Part shown: piece by piece, positions 35,355 through 47,789 of the stretch
Layout of the letters: each line of letters starts with the position of its first letter
Numbering within the stretch: position 1 is the first letter of the stretch
The notes under the pieces: generated by a model
What the model saw: only the letters and a program-made list of their open reading frames with translations
The model's database searches: none
What the model was told of the DNA's origin: nothing
Program-made: the position numbers and the translations under genes
Assembly (NCBI GenBank): GCA_018398765.1
Contig: JAHBMJ010000112.1
Coordinates: forward strand, 1-62,500
Source of the DNA: Chromera velia
Lineage: Eukaryota; Sar; Chromeraceae
Reading direction: 5' to 3'
DNA length: 62,500 bases

Positions 35355-37157
35355 GCAGCCGCTCCTTCATTCTTTCCCGTCTGAGCTTGCAGGCAAAGAT
35401 CCCAAATTAACGTGCAAATCGGCAAAAAGAAGGGGAAAAGGGCAAATAAGTCTCTAGACAGAATTAACGACTGCGAAGGCACATGCCTGCAATTCCTTCC
35501 GACAAGTGAAGCCTCGTTGCCACCCCCACCCACTTGTTTGGCACATAGACTTTGGAAGACGCAACGACCATCCAAGCACCCTAACCTTTACATATATCTA
35601 GAGAGTTTAATTAAGCCTTACCCTTCGTCGGCTTGGGGGAGAAGTAAAAGCATGATGGTCTTTTCCCGCCCACGGTGATCCCCCCAAATCCTAGCCCAAA
35701 TCAACTCAAAGTCATGCGGGAAACAGACAAGAGGTCAAAGAACCAAAAACTGTCAACATAATCTAATAGCTTTGCTTCTAAAACGATTGAACATATCTTA
35801 TAAAATTTCATTCTTTTTTTAAAAAATATTAAAACAACGAATTTGAATACACAAAGCTAAAAAATATAGTTCCGAGTCATTAATTAATTAATCAGATCAG
35901 ATCATCCATACGCGGTGAGCGTTTCCTGGCACAACATTTTAAAGCAAACACACATATTTAGACAGTCCCAAATCCTCAAGTAGAGTTAGAAGGAAGTCGA
36001 GAATTCAGGCGCTAAAGAATGGTAAGAGGATCCAGTTAGAGAAAAAAAAGATGGGCAAAAAGAAATGATCTAACATTTTGATTCCTACAGATTAAATGAA
36101 CCGTTTTTTCTCTTTGCCAAACGTATTTAGATCAAAATTTTAATATGCATAGCATATTTAGTTATAGTGTGCTGGCTTACTCCTGACTCTATAAAGCGGT
36201 ATGTCTTAACTTGCCACTAATCTTGGTAGCATAGTAAAAAACCGGAGCAATTTAGGACAGGTCGATGGAACCATATTACCATAAAATTCGTGAAAAAAAA
36301 AAATCAGGACAGCTTCACTTAGACAGTGTATATGCTTTATCGCCTTCCTCGTAGAGTCCAAAATACAAGCTGTGGCAGACTTCTGGCGTTGCCGCCCCAC
36401 CTTGTTCTTGCAGAAAGCTTTGGAAAAAACATTGCCGATCGACCATTAGAGAGATTGAACACTTTGACTTATTGTTAATCAGAACTTAATCTAACATTTA
36501 TAAAAACTAAACCAATCAATCAATCAATTAATTAAAAGAATCAGCAGTAAACATAGCACAATTCTTAAGTATAAAAATCGATTCTAATCGAATACTCATG
36601 CCCGTTACGTGTAGTTACATATACTAATGTGTACAAAATAGTGCAAAACCTCTACTGTTTTTTGCTAGAATTTTGATTAGCTAGATCTTTAGTATCTTTT
36701 CACAGCTTTTAAGACCGTTAGGACCGCTTTATTGAGCTTTTACTCAATATAGTGAGACAATTTGAGATTGGCAATCATCATCAATCAATTACGATTATAA
36801 TTCTGATTATGAAAGTTTTGTTATATAGGCATGCATACGCAATTTAAAAAAGTTTTGTTAAACAAATATTTTTTTTAGTTTCTGAATCGTATTGTCTCGT
36901 TTTGTCAATATTCGTGAATTGGAAAGGGATAAGTTGCTTAGTGGTGCTTTCCATAACTCAGTCAGTCTACATTTGTCTGTGCACCGGTATGTAAATCTTG
37001 GGAGCTGCAATCGGCTGCAATTGCATGAGAACATATACGTAGGCACAGAATACATGTATTGTGTGCTAAATTGGTTCAAATATGTTCGATCACAAAGAAT
37101 CAAGACAAAAGGAAATTCATTCAGCGGTACGCACGGCAATGCAGGCACATATAGACA

Positions 37158-37158
<1 letters not shown>

Positions 37159-37235
<77 letters not shown>

Positions 37236-37404
37236 CGCACGCACACACACACGCACACACACACGCACGCACACGCACACGCATACGCACACACACACGC
37301 ACACGCACACGCACACGCACACATAAACACACAGACACACACACACACACACAGACACACACACACACACACATACACACACACACACACACTGTCACAC
37401 ACAC

Positions 37405-37447
<43 letters not shown>

Positions 37448-37490
37448 CACACATACACGCATACAAATATACACACATTCACGCACGCAT
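37159..37490. repeat. Large CA/GA/CGCA microsatellite
   Basis: About 330 bases of CA repeat interrupted by a GA block (37189-37234) and CGCA units. Six-frame open frames here are poly-Thr/His or Cys/Val artefacts. A further CA block lies at 37690-37830. Confidence 0.96.
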
Positions 37491-39639
37491 GCATGCACGA
37501 AAGGACGATCTGAAAATCCAAAAAGTCGGTTCTGCTTGGTTTCAACCCATTCTCTTTCTCCTTGTGTACCATTAGGACCGATTTTTCAGTACACTCTCAG
37601 ATTCTCTGTCTCGTTTGCTTCAGCCATGATCCTAAAAGTGCTCTCTCTCTCTCTGTCTGTTTCTCTGTTTTTCTCTCTCTCCCTCTCACACGTACACGTA
37701 CACACACACACACGCACAGAGAGACACACACGGGGAGAGTAACAAACAGCCACACCGCAGTCACACACACTTACACAGAGCTACACACATACTCATACAC
37801 ACAGTCACATACACATGCACAGACACACAATAGATTGGAGGAGTCATGCTCAGACTACGCAGCTACTAGACGCAGCTTTTCCACGCGCCTCACCTGTTTT
37901 CTTCCCTCCCTCCCTGTCTTAGGAAGCAAAAGTTGGCGAGGAAGGCGAAAAGAGCAGCTTCAAAGCAGAAATCGAAACTCTCTCTGTCTCTGTACTATTC
38001 ATCTGCCCAGCAGCTGATTTGTCGTGTCTTTCTACCAAAGCTGCGACAGACAATAGAGTTCTCAGCACAGAAACTTCCCATCTTTCCTCTCTCATGGCTT
38101 ACACACACATTGTTTTCTGCTGTCTGTGATGTCGACCTCTAATCTTCACTCCCATCTATAAGTTCTTTTCGAATCACCAATGTGAATACCGTGAATGCAA
38201 GAACGAATGCTTTGGTTCCTCTTCTCTCGAATGGAAAACGGCACCCGCTCGTTTGTGTGTCTGTCCGTATTGCTTCGTAAGAGTTCACAGCTTGCGTTGC
38301 ACAATGAGCCGTCGAATGTTAAAGCTGGACAATTAAGTGGCTCTTCTGTTTTAAAGGAAACGCCTGACCTTGATTTTGGTCCATTCATTTCCTTTCGTTT
38401 CTGCAGAACCCAAAAGCAAGTCTATAGTGATCGCTCTGGTCGAGCCACGGTCTCATCTCAGCTTGATCTGGCTCTGACATCAGATCAAGCAGCTTTCACA
38501 TCCTTATGATCAGCACAATCGCTCCTTCTTGTAGCCCACGAGTTTTTTCACACCGCAGAAAAGATCGATCATACGTCCATGAACGCGATCGAAGTCGGAT
38601 GTGAGCTAGGTGCCGAGACCTTGAAGCCATAGGCCACTCTTCTACACTTGAATGTCAATCCGACGAGAGATATGATATGATGTCACTGCAAAGATGGAAA
38701 CAAAGCTCGAAAGAAGCTGCATCACATCACATCCATGTATGATTGAATGCATGGGGAGATCATGCAACAGTTTGAATGCATGGCATGGATGGAGCGCTGA
38801 GTAAGATTCATATGAGCTAGCGGCCCCGGAAAGACAGAAATCAAATACAGACTGAATCGAAAATGTGCCCCTCGATCAAGCGATCGAGATAAAGGTCGAT
38901 TTCAGTATGCAACGCGTCGGGCATGGACAGCTCGCACGTACGGGTGCATGGCGTCACAATAGCTAAAAATGGCGTTATAAGTGGAGGTAAGTTACTGATA
39001 CTGATTTCGGCGCGCAATGCGCGCCCATGCACTCTCATGTATATGTACACGTAACAGTATGTACTTCATTCAGTTCACAAAAGGAAGGTGGAAGAGGAAA
39101 GGAAAAGAAGAGAAGGGCAGTGTGGTTCTGGAAGATAAAACAGAAAAAAATTCAAAAAATTGTGGATCGAGTAAACTTGAAGTGTGACAGAGGCTAGGCC
39201 AAAATTAAAGCCGCTAAATTTAATTATGATACTTAAATCATAGTGGTTATACAAACTTCAAATAGTAAGTTACGGATACTATACTTATTTCAAAAAACTA
39301 TTTTTCAAAATCTAATTTAGTGGATAAGTACTCATTTTAAACTATCAAAGTTACTCTTAACCCCACTGCGTAGAGTGGCCTGCGTCTAAAATTCTATCTA
39401 CATTTACATCTTCATAATTTTTTACTAATTTTTTAAATTAGTTATTGTTGTTTGTCTCTGCACCATATGCATGATGTTAACAATAATTCCTATAGAATCT
39501 TACTCAGAAATTGGCTTAAAATAAATTCAATTATTTTTTTTTTTCAAATTAATTGTTTCAAATAGATCATTACTGTTAAAAAATGTTTGTTGGTCTTCTA
39601 TTTTTTAGCTCTTTCTAAAGCTTTTTATAAGAATTACAA

Positions 39640-39725
39640 TTGTTCATAATTTACTCACTTACTTAATGGTGGTTTAGCCTAGAGTCTCCAAAACCAGAGA
39701 CAAACGGTAACCCATGGCCTGGTCT
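39640..39725 (-). mobile_element. 3' tail fragment of a LINE of the same family as the 12.6-15.0 kb element
   Basis: Read on the minus strand, CATGGGTTACC followed by TCTCTGGTTT, CTAGGCT, AACCAC and ATTAAGTAAGT matches the 3' end of the LINE at about 14960-15030 with roughly eight differences in 65 bases, including the TAAG-type tail. No coding part is recognisable upstream of it, so it is a severely 5'-truncated or eroded copy. Confidence 0.72.
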
Positions 39726-40361
39726 CATGCATGCAGTTCGTGCGCAACCTAGGCTGGGAGATAAAACGATCAATGACATGTCTAGTCTCAAGATACAGAG
39801 CACACCATCCCTGCAGAGCAGGGTTCAAAAAGTTCAATATGCACAATTCGTAGACATAACGGCGGTTGTTCATTCAAAAAGAGTAAATCATAAAATTTTG
39901 GACAAGTTAATGAAAGAATGCTTGCAGACACACTTGTTTGTTTAGAGCTGCTTTGAACTCAGCGGTTGATTGCAAACCAGTCACGGTATTTTAACCGTAT
40001 TTATCGTTCGGTGTACTCTGTGGACAGAAAAAGCCGCCCGATTAGTCCACTGGCACTGCCAGTCGAAGCTGCTTGATTTTAAGTGTGTTGCCTTCCAAGA
40101 GAAAGCGGGGGAGCTAAGATTCTCAAATCCTTTCTCGGCAGAAATCACCAAGTGAGTCGCTCGACCGCGCAAGCTCCTCCCACTTGAAGTGCGCCTGGTC
40201 CCAAATTTTCAATCCTGCACGAATTAGGAGCCTTGATACAGACGTACCGAATTAACTGGAAAACTCAGCTTCCATACGAGAGGAAGAGAGGAAGGCTCCA
40301 TGGGTCTCAGCCCAGCTGGCTTTTTCATCTGGCCAACCATTCACATCCTCTCTCGCTCATT

Positions 40362-40399
40362 CATTGATTCACTCACTCACTCACTCACTCACTCACTCT
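40362..40399. repeat. CACT microsatellite
   Basis: About eight CACT units just beyond the proposed 3' end of the membrane-protein gene. Confidence 0.85.
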
Positions 40400-40499
40400 T
40401 TGACTAGCTCAAAGGACCCTTCCCCGCTCCCATGCCCGGCCCGATTCAGATCCCCCAGGAGGCCCACATGGAAACCCCCCGGATGCCCCCTTGGAAAGA

Positions 40500-40610
40500 T
40501 CACAGCAGTCGACTGACCATCTGCAGAAGGTGCTGAAGTTGACGGCAGCATCTCCGGACGAACCCGTTTCCGATCCGCCTCTGCATTGGCATGACGAACC
40601 ATCACACACA

Positions 40611-40659
<49 letters not shown>

Positions 40660-41532
40660 AAGAAAGAAAGAAAGAAAGAAAAAGGGAGAGACAGCAAAAA
40701 AGGACAAGAAGAGCATGGTGACATGAAGAGAAAACGCGTCATAATATCATGCAAAGCCAACGAACCAGTTTACACCCAAAAAAGTCTACGGATACAGCTA
40801 TTCAGAAAAAGGTGTCGCAATTCATTGAAGACAGCACGGAGAGAAACTCTTTCTTGAATTGCACAAACCGACACAGGACAAGAACCTTCAGAGCTTTAGC
40901 TGAGGACATTTACTGCAGAGAAAAAGAAAGAAACAACAGACAGAAAGAGAGAAGGAAGTCACCAAAACCGACAGGGTTTGAGCTTGAAAGATGGATTTAT
41001 CATTCCTACCTGTTCTCTTGTCCAAATAGGCAGCTTTCTTTCAGTGTGACTATCAATCTGCCTACCAGCCTTTGCATCAATCTGTCTATTTGATTCTCCA
41101 TTTCCTCAACCCACTTGATAGGCAGGACTGAATCATTTTTCTTCATGTCTTCGACCATCAAAAAACACTCCCGGAGAGACGGGCCTCCCTCCATCGACTG
41201 GAGACTCCGAAAGATCTCAGCTGCATCCACGGTCTGGGTCCGCACAAAGGAGGAGGAGGAGGAGGAAGAGGACGACGAGGAGGAGGAACTTGACCCCGAA
41301 GGGCCCGCACCAATACCCGAATCCCCAAAGGTGGCCCCGAAAAGCGTTGTTGCGTTTTCAGTGCCTTTTCCCAAACGGCACACATACCTGCAGAATTTAG
41401 AGTAAAATGAGAGAGAAAGGATCCGCTGAATTTGTCGGTTTGGATCCGATCGTTGCAAAAAAATAAGTTCTTTGCATCGCTTTGTACAACAATATACCAC
41501 ATGATAAAACCAAGCAAAGAGTGAATCAAACA

Positions 41533-41576
<44 letters not shown>

Positions 41577-42184
41577 AGGAAGAGATGAGGCCAAACAGGG
41601 AAGGAAAACAGACTGAGGAAGGAAGGAAGGAAGGAAGGAAGGAAGAAAACAATTCAAGGGTAAATAAGGGCTGCAGAGAGAGAGACCAGACCGGACATGA
41701 ATGCAGACGCAGACGTACGCAAAGATCCGTTCTGCCTTCGATTCGCGTTCCTCCCTGGACATGCCTGGGCCTCCCTGACGACCCAGCAGCGTCTCTGTTG
41801 CCTGCAAGGAGAAATGGCGCAAGAAAAGGACATTGATTAATTCCACAGGCATCCTTCCTGTGCTCTATCGCTACCGACAAACAAAAATTCATTCGACAAA
41901 CGAAGAAAAACAAATGCATACTGACCACGACCACCAGAGCGCAGAACTCGTCTTCAGTCACCAAGGGGGGCTCCTCAAAGTCCATCTGCACGCATGTTCT
42001 TTCAGATGTGCACATTCATTTCATCATACAAAACATTAAAAGTATACCCATCAAAAATTTGATCCGTGCAGCCATCCGACATCGGGTATCTTTGTGATCA
42101 ACGGACACGTGCGAAAAGGAAAGCCTTCTTTCCCTCCCTAGGATCGTTCATGCATCTTCTCATGCTCTCTGTCTCTCTCCCTCC

Positions 42185-42218
<34 letters not shown>

Positions 42219-44638
42219 TCCTTTTATGGCGGCCCACCTGAGCGATAGCTTCTCTAAGTTTTCGCCTTCGGACACCCGACCCGCCCCCCCAGGCTCTGCC
42301 TCCTTGGAAGAGTGCACTCGCTGTCATCTGGAGCAGGGCGGCCTCTGCGTCCTCCAACAGGACCACACTCTCACCAGGCAAACCCTGCGCATGCAAACAC
42401 AGAGGGAGCACGGACGTGAGGGCACGTCACGTGTGTCTACGCCTAGAGAGAGGTGGCATAGGGGGGGAATGTTGTTAAGCGCGCTCGGGATTTGCTGGGT
42501 CTCTTTCTAAGTTACGCATCCACCTTACAGTGTTCCGCTCTGTCTGTCTTTCTGCATTTGTTGTCCAGAGTTCGGCTGAGCTCCAGTAAATCCTGTTTTT
42601 TCGTTTGGCCTCACAGGGTCCACACACGTAACCAGAGGATCAGGGGAAAGAAACGAGACAATCCATAGAGAAAAAGGAAAGTGTTAAGATAAACGGAAAA
42701 GAAGAGAGCAAGGTGGAGATATTCCCTTTTCCCTTCCTTTCTGTCCTCTTTTCGTGTCGACTGACAGAGGACAGAGGGCGGTCAGCTCCCTTCTTCTTTT
42801 TCCCATGAGGTCCGACTGCTATCGGTTCCAGTTGGTCAAACGGACTGGCTGCTGCAGCTGACGGGGGAGATGCCGAGGGCAACTCGAGTCTGCAGTACAA
42901 AGAAACAAAACACAGAAAAAGAGACGAATGGAGAATGGAAGACGAAAATGGTGTCGTCAAACAAAGCAAAAAAGAGATCTCGTCGAAAGGCTGAAAATTG
43001 TGATTTCCCTCCGGAAACATCTCAGGGCCGCAACCAAAAAGAATCGATCGGCACAATTGGAGCAGTTAGATCTTTCTGCTCACTGACGTCGCTTCGTCAT
43101 CTCCAGGGCGAGCAAACAGGGACTGTCGGGCCTTTGTTTTTCTTCTCCTCAGGTCCTCCGTCACTGCTCCTTCCAGTTCCCGTCTCGCTTTGCTGATAGC
43201 CGAGAAAGCGTTTTTGGCACTCTTCTGGTCTCTGAGAGGAAGCGAAAAGAATGCGCTGTACGCTCTTCGCTGCTTTTGCTTCCGACCCTCAAGGCTTTTG
43301 CGTTCCTCTGCTTCCACCCTGGACCGCCAGAAACCGACAACCTGAATACATGGGACCCAAAAAACAAAGAGAGAACGTAATCCCAAGCAAAGGTGCCCCA
43401 CAGATTGAAGAAACCAACGGAAAGAGCAGTTGCATGCTCTGTGCAGAAACAGTACTCAGCGTTTGAAAAACAGTTCTGAAAGAAAAAGAAACAAAACTGT
43501 CTCTCATGAACTTACTTGACGACTCAAATTACGGGCGTGCGTCATTCCTTCTTCCGCAGTCTGCAAAAAACACAGTCAAAGCCCAGAAGAAAGAGTACTT
43601 CACACATCAGCCCTAAGATCTCATTCAGGGCACAGCCGATGGAATGACAAAGACGAGCTGCCCGCTTGCAGAGAGATCGAATGAGACGGGGGGGACGGGA
43701 AGAGGGAAAAGTGTTGCATTGTCACCTCACCTGGAGCTTTCTGTAAGATTCGTCTCCGCTAATGAGCCACAGAAACAATCTATGTACGAATATGGTGACG
43801 AACTCAATAGCTGCACTAGCTATAATAATTAAAACTGACAACAGTTACGCTCACCAAGTCATATGATCTCAACTTGAGGCTGACCTCCCGAAGGATCCGG
43901 GCGTCTGCCCCGAAGTCTGTGGCCGCAGCTTGGCTGAGCAACCTGAAAACAACAGAGGACGGGAGCAATCAGTCTCACCTATTTATTTATTTCTCCCTCC
44001 TCCCCTTTCTTCCTTCGTTGACCCCCTCACTTCCTCACTCATTCGTTTTTGATTCAGAGAGTAGTTTCCTTCATTCCCTTCCTTGCAAACATCTTTGTTC
44101 ACCCTTTCAGAAAGATGAGTATACGAAGAAGACCTTATGTCTTTCTGTTGCTCTTCTTGTCCATCTGTCTGTCTGTCGACCAGCGCAGCAAGCAACGAAA
44201 GCAAGTCGCATACAGAAAGACAGACAGACAATCACAAAGATGGACAGCTAGAAAGAAATTCAGAAAGTCACAACGACAGAAACAACAAAGTAGAAGGAAA
44301 GGGAGAAAGAAAGAGCGAATAAAAAAAGAGAAAAAGAAAGAAACCAGCAAAGAAAGAAGGAAAGAAAGAAACCTTTGTATGTGTGTACAAAGAAAGACGC
44401 TTGAGAAAGAAGGAACGCAAGGAACGAGAAAGCTTGAGCAAACAAAATGAGAGCAGATACACAGCTTACTTGCAGGCATGAGGAAGCAAGAAAGCGAAGT
44501 AGAGGACTGCGCAGACAGCCACGGAAAGGTCCCACAAGATGAACAAAATTTTCTGCCTGCAAACGAGAGAAGACGATAATCGATTGACGGCTTCCTCAAT
44601 ATCATCAGCATCGATAGCATAAGTGCGACCCGGAGGAA

Positions 44639-44679
<41 letters not shown>

Positions 44680-45237
44680 AAAAGAAGAGGGATGGGCAGA
44701 GAGAGAGCGGAGAAGAGCTCGAAGACATGGCAAGAATGTGGGAGACTTTACACATCAAAGAGAGCTGGGAAGAATATGCATCTGTGCACGGATCCAAACA
44801 TACTACCTGCCTTGCACTGACAAATCACTAAGGAGGTTTTCCGTTTCTTCTAGGCAATATTTATCTCTCGATCTTCAAACAGAATGAAGGCCAATCAATC
44901 AGAAAACAATCGCATGGTTAGACTCTCCCTCAAAAGTCTAGACGCATCCATCTACGTGTCTGCCTGCACCTTCAAATGCACGTGTACGTCGAATTGAATG
45001 TAGCAAGACAGAAGTGGGCCCGAAACAAATTCACCAAAAAACGGAACTGACTCACTCCAAAGGATCGTCGTCGAGGACCGTCAGCCGAACCATCAGGGTA
45101 GCCGACAGCATGAAGAAGGAGAATGTCAGCCATCGAATGCACAGCTGCGCGCAGAGAGAAATTCATACACAAACGCATTTCTACGGACAGACTGACAAGC
45201 AGAGAAAGAGACAGCAAGAGAGAAACAGCGTCACACG

Positions 45238-45272
<35 letters not shown>

Positions 45273-47736
45273 GGGGGGAGAGAGAGCAATGCAGCTTATC
45301 AAACAAAATAATTGAAGGCCGGAGAGTAAATGGAGAAGAAATCCGACGCGAGTTATTGCCTTCCTGCGTAAGATCACTGACTGACCAGAAATCCGGTGGG
45401 CGGAAGAGCCCAGAGAGACCGGTAGCGATGCCGGAATGCCTGGTCGTTTCCTCTTGCATTTTTGCCCTTCATTACTCTTTTTAAGATTTTTCTTTTTTCA
45501 TACGGCGCTCTCAAAGAACACGAACTCCACAGGGCGACAAATTCTAGGCAACAGCTGACGTCTGCTTCTTCACCTGCACAGGACAGACACGGAAAGATTG
45601 TGTGTGGCAGGCGGGAGCGCGTATCAAGGAGACGTGTGGAGAATCCGTGACTGTTGCTTGAAAGGTTTTCGGCCCTTCCTTCTTCGCCTTCTTCGCGTAT
45701 ATTTCTTTTTCACGCTTCAACATTTAGTCAGGGATATCAGAACCAGATAATACGAAAGCCGCTAGCAGATCAGCAAGCTCTGATGGAAAGTCTGCAGGAC
45801 TGTTGAGTCTCTTTGTTTGTTTCTCATTCCGGCATTTTGCATGGTTGATCTCACAAAGAGGGTCACAACAATGCCGCAAAACGGACGCAGATAGTTTTTA
45901 CTCGCACACTCAGGCGAACAGACAAAAGCCTTTGGCCGTCAACGGACAGGCACAGGTCTACCGCACAATATTCGCTCTCACAAACCTGAAGGCAGTTCCC
46001 CAGAGGGAGGTGCCCCCCCTCCCCTCCACCCCGAGGTCTCTGCAGGAAGAATATCACTCGTGGCATCGGGCAAAGGGGTTCCCGCTCCAGCCCCCAGAGG
46101 CACCCCCTTGACTGAGTACAGAGACACAGCGCTGTTCCGTGCAGAGGCCGCGATTCGGAATTCCAGCTCGACTTCCATGTCCTCTTCTTCGTCTCCATCC
46201 ACAAGAGACATGCGAGGCGACAGCATCTGCATCCATACATACATCCATACATCCATCGACGATTATGCGCAAAGCTGGGTAGCACATCGGAAACATAGCG
46301 CAAGTCAATTCTCTCCCACGCGCGTTTTCTGCCAGAGAGAAGAAGAGTGCATGATTTTCTGTCGTTTGTTCCATCCATCCATCCATCCATCTATTCATAT
46401 GTGATGCAGCACACACCTCGAGGTCGATGAGCGTTGCTGCTGAGGGACCGCCTCCCTGTAGAACGGATTGGGTGGAGGCACGACTTCGTCTGGATTCCAT
46501 TCGCTGCAACCATACAGAGTGTCGTCGTCTTGTGGGAAGACAAAGGATGCACAATCAGAAGAACATCAAGATTCCAAAAGGTCACCTTGGTCGCGACACT
46601 GATTTACTTTGTCTGCATGTCGACTGCAGATTGAGGAAGCGTGCAGTCTCATAACCGAGCCCCATTTTGTAGAGCTCATCTGAAAGAATCAAAGCCTGGT
46701 GAAAGTGAAAAAACAAAAAAGCAAACCGACGGACTCTCATGAGAGACGCGCCCCTGCTTCTCCTTGTGTCTGTTGTCGGAGTTTGAAGAAGTTGTTGTGT
46801 CGGTCTCTGCCCTGTCTCTCGACCGGTCACAGACCGCGCTGGTTTCAAAATTGGTTTAGGTACCGCCATCCCTGGATCAGCTGCTCCTGCTGCCGGGAAT
46901 CCAGCTGCTCCTGCTCTTGCAGTCGGGGAATTTTCAATAAAATCCGCAAAGTTCCGAGCAGCAATTGCCGACAGAGCCGTAGAACGTCGGAGGTCCCGTG
47001 CGTGTCCTGGAAGCGCAGCGTGTCCTGGAAGCGCACTTCCCCCCTCCTCCTCTCCCTCTTCCCCTGAAGTTGACGCAAGCGGGTGCTCTAATGTTGTGGC
47101 AGGGGCTTGAGAGGACCTATGATGCTGCAAAGATCCCCTCCATGCAAGAGAAATTTGGTTTGTCCGTCTATCTGTCTGGATGTCTGTCTTTCTCTTTCTT
47201 TGCTTGAATGTTGGAAATCAAAAAGGAAAACGAGGGCGGGTGATGTGGTAAAAGAGAGAGAAAAGAGGGAAGTAGGCAAACGAAAAGAGACACAAACCTA
47301 TGCCAAAACTCCAGAAGGAAGCGGGAGGGAGGAAGACAGCTGGACACTGACAGTTTCATCACCGTGACACAAACCAGTCAGCAAAGGGATGTGACATTCA
47401 AATTAAATTTCTGGGAGACCTACACGCAGAGAAAAGAACTCTCACGAGCTCGGGAGATACACAGCTGCGGAGCCAGGAACAAAGAAAGAGGGACATTATA
47501 AAGCGGAGGAAAAAGGAGAAAGACAGGCAAGTCAAGAGATCAACCATGCAGACTTACACTCCAGTTGCTCATTCTCCTTTTTACTCCCTTCATTAGCGCA
47601 ACAACACTCTTCTTCGCCTGCACCCAGTGGACACATGCATGACAGTGAAGTCAAGTCTGTCTAGTCGTGTCTACGTGCCTGCCTGCCTGCCTGCCTGTCT
47701 GTCCTCCTTCGGCGCTCCCTTTCTCGTTTCCGCACG

Positions 47737-47789
<53 letters not shown>

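Larger units (their letters stand above)
35355..40499. other. Long region without a supported gene
   Basis: 35680-36860 is AT-rich with no coding signal. 37159-37490 is CA/GA repeat. Between 37900 and 38510 two plus-strand pieces could be exons: one after TTAG at 37921 (EAKVGEEGEK) and one after TGCAG near 38407, open to a stop near 38509. Neither has a partner in phase, so no gene is called. 38580-39050 is GC-neutral, with TGCATG motifs and the CGGCCCCGGAAAG half-motif at 38821, promoter-like but with no start codon assigned. 39130-39650 is AT-rich. Confidence 0.5.

Noticed and set aside
40393-40579. Alternative C-terminal frame of the membrane protein ending ELVKE
   Set aside because: It is long and protein-like but does not join the preceding exon in phase; kept only as an alternative to the 40580-40500 exon.
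43731-43758. Possible 28-base microexon of the membrane protein
   Set aside because: Its start phase does not match the upstream exon, whereas exons 43942-43855 and 43560-43516 join directly in phase without it.
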